The notes under the pieces are model-generated. The model saw only the letters and a program-made list of their open reading frames with translations. It was not told the DNA's origin and made no database searches. Below, in pieces: positions 9,512 to 16,243 of a stretch of DNA of 64,000 bases (position 1 is the stretch's first letter; every line of letters starts with the position of its first letter). This stretch comes from Terrimonas ginsenosidimutans (lineage in GTDB: Bacteria > Bacteroidota > Bacteroidia > Chitinophagales > Chitinophagaceae). Location: positions 124,001-188,000 of the forward strand of contig NZ_JAKLTR010000005.1 of NCBI RefSeq assembly GCF_022012415.1, given 5' to 3'. The translations under genes were made by a program, and so were the position numbers.

Positions 9512-12172
9512 ATGAAAAAGCCTCCACTCTTCCTGTTGCTGGGACTGCTGTTCTGTATTCCCTCCCTGGGGCAGGTTGTATCCAGCCGGATGAAAGAGGT
9601 ATTCTTAAAAACAGATCTTGTTAATGCCGCGGACAATTTTCAGGATCCCTGGGAGGTGACTTACGGGCCTGATGATTCGCTTTGGGTTACGGAAGCCAAA
9701 GGATATAAGGTAAATAAAGTACACCCTGTCAACGGCGGGTGGCGCACTATACTTGACCTGAGTAATGGCAGCAGTTTCAGTCCGGGTTCTTATCGTCGCA
9801 CATTTGGATCGGGGCAAAATCCGTGGCCGCAGGGTGGAATGATGGGCCTTGCAATACATCCTGATTTCATGACGGACCCTGCGAAGCGGTTTGTATATAT
9901 CGCGTATGTAAGAAATTATGTCGGACATAATCAGACATATAACAGCGAGTCTGTACAGGGGCATCTGTTTATTACGTGGGTGGTCCGCTTTACATTCAAT
10001 CCTCTTTCGGGGATGCTGGGCTCTCCGGAGAAGATCTGTGACACCATTCGGGGTAGTAATGATCATAACTCAGGTCGTTTGATCATCAAGCCCGAAGGCG
10101 GCACCAACTATCTCTATTATGCCGTTGGTGATATGGGAGCTGGTCAGTTTGATAATATCAGTCGTACCATCAAATCACAGGTAGCGGCTTCTTATGAAGG
10201 GAAGATCCTTCGTTTTAATCTTGAAGAAGATGGTGATCCAGTGCAGGAACCGACTACCATGAATTATGATCGTTGGATCCCGAATGATAATCCATATAAT
10301 GTTTCCCTTGGTGTTCAAAGTGCTGTCTGGAGTAAAGGCATGCGGAATAACCAGGGCTTTGCTTATGATACGATCAATGGGATACCTCGCTTTTTTGGCA
10401 CATCCCATGGTCCTTTCAGCGATGATGAAGTGAACCTGCTTGAGCCGGGAAAGAATTATGGTCATCCATTGGTCATCGGATACAAGGATGATGGTAATTA
10501 TAACAATGCAAAAGCGGGTCCGTCGGGAAGCTCTCTTCCGCTGATCGTCAGTGAAGCGGTCAATGCGGCAACGATCGGTACAAGTTATATGGATCCCATT
10601 TATTCAAACTATCCCGCAGTTGCGGGCAACAATTCCACTCCCTGGTCGATCCAGTATATTTATAATAATCGCCTTTATTGGGATGGCTCTAACAATCTGC
10701 AGGCACAAAATGCGAACCAGTACTGGCACTCCGAGGGATATTCAGGATTGGGTGTATATACAAAGAGTTTTATTCCCGGCTGGAAGAATTCATTGTTAAT
10801 AGAATCCCTGAAATGGGGAAGAGTGTTGAGGTTGAAACTGAGCAACGATGGCGCGGCAACTGTGCCGGTCGATGGGGCGGACACGATTGGATATTTCGGT
10901 AGCAGAAACAGGTTCCGGGACGTTGCAATAGATCCGGGAGGTCGTTCAATATATGTTGTGATGGATCGCTCTTCAAGCAGTTCGGGGCCCAGTGCAAACA
11001 ATCCGATCGTTCCTGCCTGTGCAGGATGTGTTCAGAAATATACATTTCTTGGTTATCTGAATGATGCATCAAATAAAAGCTCCATACCCGAGGCGATCGA
11101 TATTACCAGTGCTGCCCCTGGAGCATGTGTAAGCGGAAGCTCGGTCAGGATTAGCAGCGCAAATCAAAATTCAAACTTATGGGTTCCGTTCACAGGTCCG
11201 GATGGTAATGTGATGGCAGAAGTGTATGCCAATGGAAATAACCTGGGTATAGTGCGATCATCTTTTTATATTCATAGTGGAGCTATCCGGATGGCAGGCG
11301 GGAAAAAGTATCTGCATCGCAGTATCACTATCACTCCGGAGAATCAGCCCGAGGCGGGGCAGCCTGTGAGGATACGTTTGTATATATCGAAAGCTGAGTT
11401 TGACGAACTCGATGCGGATGGCGCAAGCGGAGTCAGCAGTTTGACGGATCTTCGGATCCTGAAGAATGCTGATGACTGCGGCCCTTCTATTCTATCCACT
11501 ACCGCTATCCTTACTCCAACCCATTGGGAAGCCCATGGTTCAGATGGATACGTTCTGCAGTATAATGGTCTTACAGGATTTTCATCGTTTTATTTTGGTG
11601 CTGCCGGAATTGTGCTGCCAGCTCATTTGCTTTCATTCAAGGCGACACTGACCGATAATGGTGCGGGTTTGCTGCAATGGGAAACGGGTGAAAAGATAAA
11701 CAATACCTCTTTTATTGTAGAAAGAAGCCCAGATGGCAAGAGCTTTACAGCCGTTGGAAAAGTGTCTGCAGATGAAGTTTCCGGTAATAGCTATTCTTTT
11801 ACGGATCATGATCTTCAGACCGTCAGTGCAAGAGTTGTCTATTACAGGCTGAAGGTAAGTAGCAGCAATAAAGAAACCGCATCTTATTCAAACACCGTTG
11901 CGCTTTCCCTGCTGTCATCTGCGAATGACGTGCGTGTTTCTCCCAACCCTGCAACAAGCGTAACCAACCTCACTATTAATGCAAAGCAATCGGGAAATGC
12001 CCAGTGGAAACTGCATGACAATACAGGACGTATACTGAAGCAGGGAGTGTTGAAATTGTTCAAAGGGAATAACAATGCTTCAATCAATCTCCATGATCTG
12101 CCTGCGGGATTGTATTATCTAACAGTAAATGGACCGGGTATTGAGTCCAGATTAAAAGTTCAACGGCTGTAG
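9512..12172 (+). CDS. Secreted glucose/sorbosone dehydrogenase-like beta-propeller protein with T9SS sorting domain
   Basis: An 886-residue protein with a signal peptide (MKKPPLFLLLGLLFCIPSLGQ). Residues about 40-500 resemble the PQQ-dependent soluble aldose/sorbosone dehydrogenase propeller (PF07995): DPWEVTYGPDDSLWVTEAKG, GMMGLAIHPDF, SNDHNSGRLIIKP, WSKGMRNNQGFAYD. A middle beta-rich region follows, then a fibronectin-like T9SS spacer (about 703-800, LQWETGEKINNTSFIVERSP) and a type A sorting domain (about 804-886, VSPNPATSVTNLTINA to LKVQRL). It is therefore probably exported by T9SS to the surface or medium. Whether PQQ is bound, and which sugar is oxidised, cannot be told from sequence alone. 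Confidence 0.88.
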   Translation: MKKPPLFLLLGLLFCIPSLGQVVSSRMKEVFLKTDLVNAADNFQDPWEVTYGPDDSLWVTEAKGYKVNKVHPVNGGWRTILDLSNGSSFSPGSYRRTFGSGQNPWPQGGMMGLAIHPDFMTDPAKRFVYIAYVRNYVGHNQTYNSESVQGHLFITWVVRFTFNPLSGMLGSPEKICDTIRGSNDHNSGRLIIKPEGGTNYLYYAVGDMGAGQFDNISRTIKSQVAASYEGKILRFNLEEDGDPVQEPTTMNYDRWIPNDNPYNVSLGVQSAVWSKGMRNNQGFAYDTINGIPRFFGTSHGPFSDDEVNLLEPGKNYGHPLVIGYKDDGNYNNAKAGPSGSSLPLIVSEAVNAATIGTSYMDPIYSNYPAVAGNNSTPWSIQYIYNNRLYWDGSNNLQAQNANQYWHSEGYSGLGVYTKSFIPGWKNSLLIESLKWGRVLRLKLSNDGAATVPVDGADTIGYFGSRNRFRDVAIDPGGRSIYVVMDRSSSSSGPSANNPIVPACAGCVQKYTFLGYLNDASNKSSIPEAIDITSAAPGACVSGSSVRISSANQNSNLWVPFTGPDGNVMAEVYANGNNLGIVRSSFYIHSGAIRMAGGKKYLHRSITITPENQPEAGQPVRIRLYISKAEFDELDADGASGVSSLTDLRILKNADDCGPSILSTTAILTPTHWEAHGSDGYVLQYNGLTGFSSFYFGAAGIVLPAHLLSFKATLTDNGAGLLQWETGEKINNTSFIVERSPDGKSFTAVGKVSADEVSGNSYSFTDHDLQTVSARVVYYRLKVSSSNKETASYSNTVALSLLSSANDVRVSPNPATSVTNLTINAKQSGNAQWKLHDNTGRILKQGVLKLFKGNNNASINLHDLPAGLYYLTVNGPGIESRLKVQRL

Positions 12173-12176
12173 CCAA

Positions 12177-12219
12177 AGCAAAACGGTCTTCCTTTGGCAG
12201 AAGACCGTTTTGCTTTTTT
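12177..12219 (+). terminator. Strong bidirectional terminator
   Basis: A perfect 15-bp stem, AGCAAAACGGTCTTC paired with GAAGACCGTTTTGCT, has an 8-base loop and is followed by a run of T residues. It lies immediately after the stop codon of the 9512-12172 gene. The mirror-image A-tract lets it also serve the convergent minus-strand gene at 12230. Confidence 0.9.
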
Positions 12220-12229
12220 AGTGGCAGTC

Positions 12230-13078
12230 TTATTTTTTTGCTGGCGGTGCTTGCTGGATCTTTTCGGCGATCATAGCCAGTTTCTGTTCCAGCTCTTCCA
12301 TTTTTTTTGTTAACTGATCAATTACTTCATCTCTCTTTTTAGCATCTTTCTCCTGTTCGATAGCATAGAGGGTAAGCTCTTCGATCTTTTTCAAAAGCTG
12401 AGCCTGGTTATCTCCAAGGTCGAGACCGTTTTTGTCAACATCTTCCGCGGATGGAATACCAGGAAGATGTTTTCTCAGTTTTATGAATGCTTCTATCTCC
12501 TGTAATGAAGGAAGTTTATAATCAGCTGCAAATACATAATCAGGCCAGCCAGATTGAGTGACTTTCACCTTTTTGGAAAAGATGTTACCGTTGACCGCAA
12601 GCTCGGCCTGTGGCGTGGTGGTGCCTATGCCAACACGGCCGGTATTAGCCTGTATGGTCATCGTTGCGTTGGTCGTGCCAGGGTTATCATGGGCCCAGAT
12701 CACGATATCTTTTGCAGGTCCTCCGGTGCCGTTTTTACCTGACAGGATAGTAAATGAAGGCAGCGGCGCCCCCCAGGGCTCGTTCGTGATCCCTATGAGG
12801 CCATAAGCCGAATTTCCAATATCGGCATCTTCAAAAAAGTCAAATACTCTTGAAGTGTTAGTACCAGACACCGGTTTCATCCGGAGTATGCCCCGTGGTC
12901 CGGATTGTTCGAGAAAAAGGTGTCCGGCGATTCTTGATGCGTCTCTGACGTCGAGAATATATTCTGGCGTTGTTGTGCCGATACCAACATTGCCACTTGG
13001 TGTAGGGAAGATATTCTGTGCGTTCAGAGCGTTGGTAAAGAATGAGAGAAAAAGAAAAGGAAGAGCTTGTTTTTTCAT
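12230..13078 (-). CDS. Secreted tail-fibre-like protein with C-terminal coiled coil
   Basis: A 282-residue protein with a signal peptide (MKKQALPFLFLSFFTNALNAQ). It contains two GNVGIGTTTPEYILDVRD-type repeats (the second, RVGIGTTTPQAELAVNGNI, at about residue 150), which are typical of phage-tail-fibre-like surface proteins in Bacteroidota. A segment YKLPSLQEIEAFIKLRKHLP follows, then PGIPSAEDVDKNGLDLGDNQ and a long heptad-rich coiled coil (QLLKKIEELTLYAIEQEKDA, MEELEQKLAMIAEKIQQ). The layout resembles the intramolecular-chaperone/tail-fibre end region but without an obvious self-cleaving domain. No T9SS sorting domain is visible. Role unknown; adhesion is plausible. Confidence 0.8.
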   Translation of the reverse strand: MKKQALPFLFLSFFTNALNAQNIFPTPSGNVGIGTTTPEYILDVRDASRIAGHLFLEQSGPRGILRMKPVSGTNTSRVFDFFEDADIGNSAYGLIGITNEPWGAPLPSFTILSGKNGTGGPAKDIVIWAHDNPGTTNATMTIQANTGRVGIGTTTPQAELAVNGNIFSKKVKVTQSGWPDYVFAADYKLPSLQEIEAFIKLRKHLPGIPSAEDVDKNGLDLGDNQAQLLKKIEELTLYAIEQEKDAKKRDEVIDQLTKKMEELEQKLAMIAEKIQQAPPAKK

Positions 13079-13248
13079 CGTATTTAATTTTAAAAAACGA
13101 TCGGTTTAGGTATAAAGGTTAATAAACATTGCCGGTTTGATATGGCTAACCGGAAGTATTTTTTGGAGCTATTTTTTTCAAGAGTTTACACCTAACACAG
13201 CTAAATATATTACCTCAATTGCTGCATTTTTACCGTCTTCCGATTCCG

Positions 13249-13256
13249 TACTTTTG
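13249..13256 (+). promoter_or_regulatory. Promoter -7 box of rsmA, 4 nt from the start codon
   Basis: TACTTTTG matches the TAnnTTTG box exactly and is separated from the ATG at 13261 by only CATT. Transcription would start at or next to the ATG, giving a leaderless mRNA. No clear -33 TTTG box is present at the expected distance, only ATTT near 13226. Confidence 0.5.
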
Positions 13257-13260
13257 CATT

Positions 13261-14013
13261 ATGTACACGCTCAAAAAGTCACTGGGTCAGCATTTCCTGA
13301 AAGATGAGAACATCTGCCGCAAGATCATATCCTCGTTGCAGGAGCGACCCTTCACCCAGCTCCTGGAAGTTGGCCCGGGAGGCGGCGCGCTGACCAAGTA
13401 TTTGCTTCAATTGGAAAAGATCGACTTCAAGGCTGTCGAACTTGACGAAGAGAAAGTCGGTTACCTGACAGCAACGTATCCTGTCATAAAAGATAAGATC
13501 ATTCATCAAAGCTTTCTGGACATAGAGAAACCTTTTACCGGCCAGTTCACCATCGTCGGCAATTTTCCCTATAACATTTCGACGCAGATCCTTTTCAAAA
13601 TACTTGAATGGAAAGATGATGTAGAATGCATGGTAGGAATGTTCCAGAAGGAAGTAGCACAACGTGCGGCTGCACCTGAAGGCAACAAAGTATATGGAGT
13701 GTTAAGTGTACTTGTTCAGGCATTCTTCGATGTTGAGTACCTGTTCGATGTATCTGAACAAAGTTTCAATCCTCCTCCAAAGGTCAAGAGTGGTGTTATC
13801 AGGCTGCTGCCCCGAAAAAATGTTCCGGATATGAAATCTGAAAAGGCGTTCTTCCTCCTTGTTAAAACAGCCTTTAATCAAAGAAGAAAGACGCTGAGGA
13901 ATGCTGTTCGCGGGCTGTTTGATACGGCCGTACTGGAAGATGAATTGTTTAATAAACGGGCAGAGCAACTCAATGTTGCACAGTTTGCAGAATTGAGTTT
14001 TAAAATGAAATAA
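13261..14013 (+). CDS. rsmA: 16S rRNA adenine-N6,N6 dimethyltransferase
   Basis: A 250-residue RsmA/KsgA, which dimethylates two adjacent adenines in the 3' terminal hairpin of 16S rRNA using SAM. Visible motifs are [20 protein letters not shown] at the N-terminus, the SAM-binding [16 protein letters not shown], and the catalytic NFPYNIST (NLPY-type). [12 protein letters not shown] and [10 protein letters not shown] lie near the end. The start at 13261 is chosen because [12 protein letters not shown] fits the family; an upstream frame adds 14 unlikely residues. A dehydrogenase gene follows 17 bp downstream. Confidence 0.97.
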   Translation: MYTLKKSLGQHFLKDENICRKIISSLQERPFTQLLEVGPGGGALTKYLLQLEKIDFKAVELDEEKVGYLTATYPVIKDKIIHQSFLDIEKPFTGQFTIVGNFPYNISTQILFKILEWKDDVECMVGMFQKEVAQRAAAPEGNKVYGVLSVLVQAFFDVEYLFDVSEQSFNPPPKVKSGVIRLLPRKNVPDMKSEKAFFLLVKTAFNQRRKTLRNAVRGLFDTAVLEDELFNKRAEQLNVAQFAELSFKMK

Positions 14014-14030
14014 CCGCTGGAATTTATAAC

Positions 14031-14954
14031 ATGAAGAAAGCTATCATCACTGGAAAGGCGCACGATCATCTCCGTGAAGTATTGGAACAAAAAGGATACA
14101 CAGTTGACTATAATCCTCAGATCAGTTATGAGGAATTATCGAACATGATACATGATGTTGAAGGGTTGATACTGACGACCCGTATCAAGGTTGACAGACC
14201 TTTACTGGATAAGGCCGGCTCGCTCAAATGGATCGGCAGACTTGGCAGTGGAATGGAACTTATCGACGTTCCTTATGCGGAAAGCAAAGGCATTCTTTGT
14301 GTCAGCAGCCCGGAGGGCAACCGCAATGCTGTGGCCGAACATGCCCTGGGTTTACTGCTTGGTTTGATGAACAAGATACCTTCGTCTCTTGAGGAAGTAA
14401 AAAAATGGCTTTGGAAAAGAGATGAGAACAGGGGTACCGAACTTACAGGACGCACGGTTGGGATCATCGGGTTCGGTAATACAGGGGCGGCATTTGCCAA
14501 ATTGCTGAAATCATTCGATGTGACCATTTTGGCGTATGATAAGTACAAATTCGGCTTTGCAGAAGGCATTGTCAGGGAGGCCAGCCTGGAGCAGGTCTGC
14601 CGGTATTCGGATGTGATCAGCCTGCACGTGCCATTGACCGATGAAACATTCCATATGGCTAATGCGTCATTCTTTGATTCGCTGGAGCGGCAACCCTATT
14701 TTCTTAATACCTGCAGGGGGAAAACGGTTGATACGACCGCCATCATTGAGGCTTTGAAAAACAATAAGATAAAAGCAGCTGCGCTGGATGTACTGGAAAA
14801 CGAACGGCTGGATACTTATACAGAAGTGGAAAAAGAGAAACTTAACTGGTTATTGTCCCAGTCTAATGTAATTATAACCCCCCATATCGCCGGGTACAGC
14901 CATGAAGCTTTTTTGCGGATGGCGGAGGTAACGCTTGAAAAATTAGGACTTTGA
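14031..14954 (+). CDS. D-isomer-specific 2-hydroxyacid dehydrogenase (SerA-like)
   Basis: A 307-residue NAD-dependent dehydrogenase of the phosphoglycerate-dehydrogenase family. It has the Rossmann motif [20 protein letters not shown] (about residues 139-158) and the catalytic set: Arg in [10 protein letters not shown], Glu in [12 protein letters not shown] and His in ITPHIAGYS. It lacks the ACT and ASB domains of larger serine-pathway enzymes, so it could be a phosphoglycerate dehydrogenase or another 2-ketoacid reductase. It lies 17 bp after rsmA and is probably cotranscribed. Substrate uncertain. Confidence 0.88.
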   Translation: MKKAIITGKAHDHLREVLEQKGYTVDYNPQISYEELSNMIHDVEGLILTTRIKVDRPLLDKAGSLKWIGRLGSGMELIDVPYAESKGILCVSSPEGNRNAVAEHALGLLLGLMNKIPSSLEEVKKWLWKRDENRGTELTGRTVGIIGFGNTGAAFAKLLKSFDVTILAYDKYKFGFAEGIVREASLEQVCRYSDVISLHVPLTDETFHMANASFFDSLERQPYFLNTCRGKTVDTTAIIEALKNNKIKAAALDVLENERLDTYTEVEKEKLNWLLSQSNVIITPHIAGYSHEAFLRMAEVTLEKLGL

Positions 14955-14979
14955 TAGCGTTTTTTTTCTAATACTTTCT

Positions 14980-14987
14980 TATTTTTG
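14980..14987 (+). promoter_or_regulatory. Promoter -7 box upstream of greA
   Basis: TATTTTTG matches TAnnTTTG. It lies 25 bp after the dehydrogenase stop codon and 15 bp before the hairpin at 15003. A start site near 14994 would place that hairpin inside the greA leader. The -33 region is a T-run with no well-spaced TTTG. Confidence 0.5.
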
Positions 14988-15002
14988 CAACATTAATACC
15001 GC

Positions 15003-15041
15003 AACGCTTCAGGTAAAACCCTGAGGCGTTGTTATTTTTTT
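15003..15041 (+). terminator. Hairpin plus U-tract in front of greA: terminator or leader attenuator
   Basis: AACGCTTCAGG (15003-15013) pairs with CCTGAGGCGTT (15020-15030) with one G-U pair, and the stem can extend by two more pairs. A T-rich tract ending in eight T residues follows. It can be the terminator of the rsmA-dehydrogenase transcript. If the promoter box at 14980-14987 is used, it is instead an attenuator in the greA leader, 10 nt before the Shine-Dalgarno. Confidence 0.7.
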
Positions 15042-15051
15042 TGTTTATACC

Positions 15052-15060
15052 TAAGGAGGT
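15052..15060 (+). promoter_or_regulatory. Exceptionally strong ribosome binding site of greA
   Basis: TAAGGAGGT ends 4 nt before the ATG at 15065 and is fully complementary to the usual 16S rRNA 3' end. Bacteroidota genes, including nearly all others here, generally lack such a site. It decides the start codon at 15065. Confidence 0.85.
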
Positions 15061-15064
15061 AATT

Positions 15065-15538
15065 ATGAGTAACATTCAGTATGTGACAAAGGAAACTCTG
15101 GAACAGATGAAAGTGGAATTGCAGAAGATGAAGTCTGTTGACCGTCCCGCTGCAAGCCGTGCTATCGCTGAAGCCAGGGAGAAGGGTGATTTGAAAGAGA
15201 ATGCCGAATACGATGCTGCTAAAGAAGCCCAGGGGTTGTTGGAAGCCAAGATCGCCGTTATGGAAGGTTCTATGGCAAATGTGCGTGTATTGGATGAATC
15301 AAACATCGATACCAGCAAAGTATCCATCCTCACCAAAGTAACTCTTACCAATCTCGCCACGAAAAAGCGCGTTACCTATCAGATCGTAAGTGAAAAAGAG
15401 GCTGACCTCAAAGCCAGTAAAATCTCTATTTCATCACCGATCGGCAAAGGTGTGCTTGGAAAAGTTGTAGGTGATATAGCCGAAGTGCAGGCACCTGCAG
15501 GAGTAATCAAATTCAAGATCGAAGATATCTCGGTATAA
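15065..15538 (+). CDS. greA: Transcription elongation factor GreA
   Basis: A 157-residue GreA, which binds in the RNA polymerase secondary channel and stimulates cleavage of backtracked transcripts. The N-terminal coiled coil contains VTKETLEQMKVELQKM and the conserved tip and base residues in EKGDLKENAEYDAAKEAQ. The C-terminal FKBP-like domain ends SPIGKGVLGKVVGDIAEVQA. The length is that of the family. The start at 15065 follows an AAGGAGGT; the 12 residues encoded upstream are not family-like. A hairpin with U-tract lies in the possible leader, and a terminator-like stem follows at 15575-15622. Confidence 0.97.
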   Translation: MSNIQYVTKETLEQMKVELQKMKSVDRPAASRAIAEAREKGDLKENAEYDAAKEAQGLLEAKIAVMEGSMANVRVLDESNIDTSKVSILTKVTLTNLATKKRVTYQIVSEKEADLKASKISISSPIGKGVLGKVVGDIAEVQAPAGVIKFKIEDISV

Positions 15539-15574
15539 TTTCGCTTCGCGCGAAGTTTTGATGTTTTCTACAAA

Positions 15575-15622
15575 AAGAGAGGTTTAATAAAGTGGCAGCA
15601 TTGCACTTATTAAACCTCTCTT
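15575..15622 (+). terminator. Long-stem terminator after greA
   Basis: AAGAGAGGTTTAATAAAGTG pairs with CACTTATTAAACCTCTCTT, about 19 bp with a single bulged base and an 8-base loop. It is followed by CTTTTG, a weak U-tract. It is 36 bp past the greA stop codon. Confidence 0.75.
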
Positions 15623-15652
15623 CTTTTGTCAAAAAAGCCGATGAGGCATCCG

Positions 15653-16188
15653 GTGCAAAGGTTGCGGATGAATTCTACAGCCTATGTTAGCGGTCGTCTA
15701 TTCACCGCCACACGTCCGTTATTTTCCCCGAAGATGTTGTGTTTTTCCCATGGATTCCCTTTTGCGTACAGCGATCTTTACAACAGAGAAATTTCTTAGT
15801 CACCGTCTTTTCAGGACTGGTGGAGGAGGGCAGTCCTGAAAAGGGCGGTGCGTTTTTTTTCATTTATTCGTATGATCAAAAAAAGGGATAGTGAGATAGG
15901 AGTTGTGGAATTATACAGATGAAAAGTGGGCGACGACAGTCAAACGCAGCAATGCGATTGCTGTCGTATGCCCATTTCTGGCCAGCGCGCGCGGCGATCA
16001 ATGAATCAGCGCGCGGCGGTCGATGAAACGTACCGCGCGACGGGAATATTAATCAGCGCCCCGGGAAGGCAAAAAGACCCCGGTACTTACTTAAACCTTT
16101 TGCGGCATCAACCTATGAAAACCTATGAAAACCTTGAAACTTTTGCAACCTATCAAACTTTTAAACTTTCAGCCTTTCAGCCTTTCCC
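15653..16188 (+). repeat. Family D element, copy D1 (about 0.5 kb non-coding repeat)
   Basis: This stretch aligns with 47906-48486 over its whole length, in the same orientation. In order it holds: a near-identical core of about 175 bp ending in a hairpin and T-tract (15686-15860); an AT-rich linker; a hairpin region GGGCGACGACAG / CTGTCGTATGCCC (15928-15973); a segment of CGCGCG stems; a CCCCGGGAAGGC block; and a tail of short repeats of the ACCTATGAAA type (about 16110-16188). Substitutions and indels show no codon pattern, so it is not a decayed gene pair. It fills the gap between greA and the convergent TonB receptor gene. Confidence 0.85.
15686..15860 (+). ncRNA. Candidate structured RNA, core of element D1
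   Basis: CACCGCC (15703-15709) can pair with GGCGGTG (15844-15850) and close a structure that ends in eight T residues (15853-15860). Inside it, CTTTTCAGGACTG (15807-15819) and CAGTCCTGAAAAG (15831-15843) form a perfect 13-bp stem with the purine-rich loop GTGGAGGAGGG. The hairpin, loop, closing strand and T-tract are unchanged in the second copy apart from the outermost pair, while surrounding sequence has diverged. The shape resembles a small RNA with an intrinsic terminator. No known RNA family was recognised and no promoter box is clear. Confidence 0.55.
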
Positions 16189-16243
16189 CCCGCTACCCGA
16201 CCACCCGCTTGCAACTGAAGATCTCTCTAAACGAACTGATCTT

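Noticed and set aside
15686-15700. TTAGCG at the start of the D core resembles the TTAGC segment near the branching G of retron ncRNAs
   Set aside because: No reverse transcriptase gene is near either D copy, and the flanking inverse ends typical of msr-msd are not seen. The match is six bases only.
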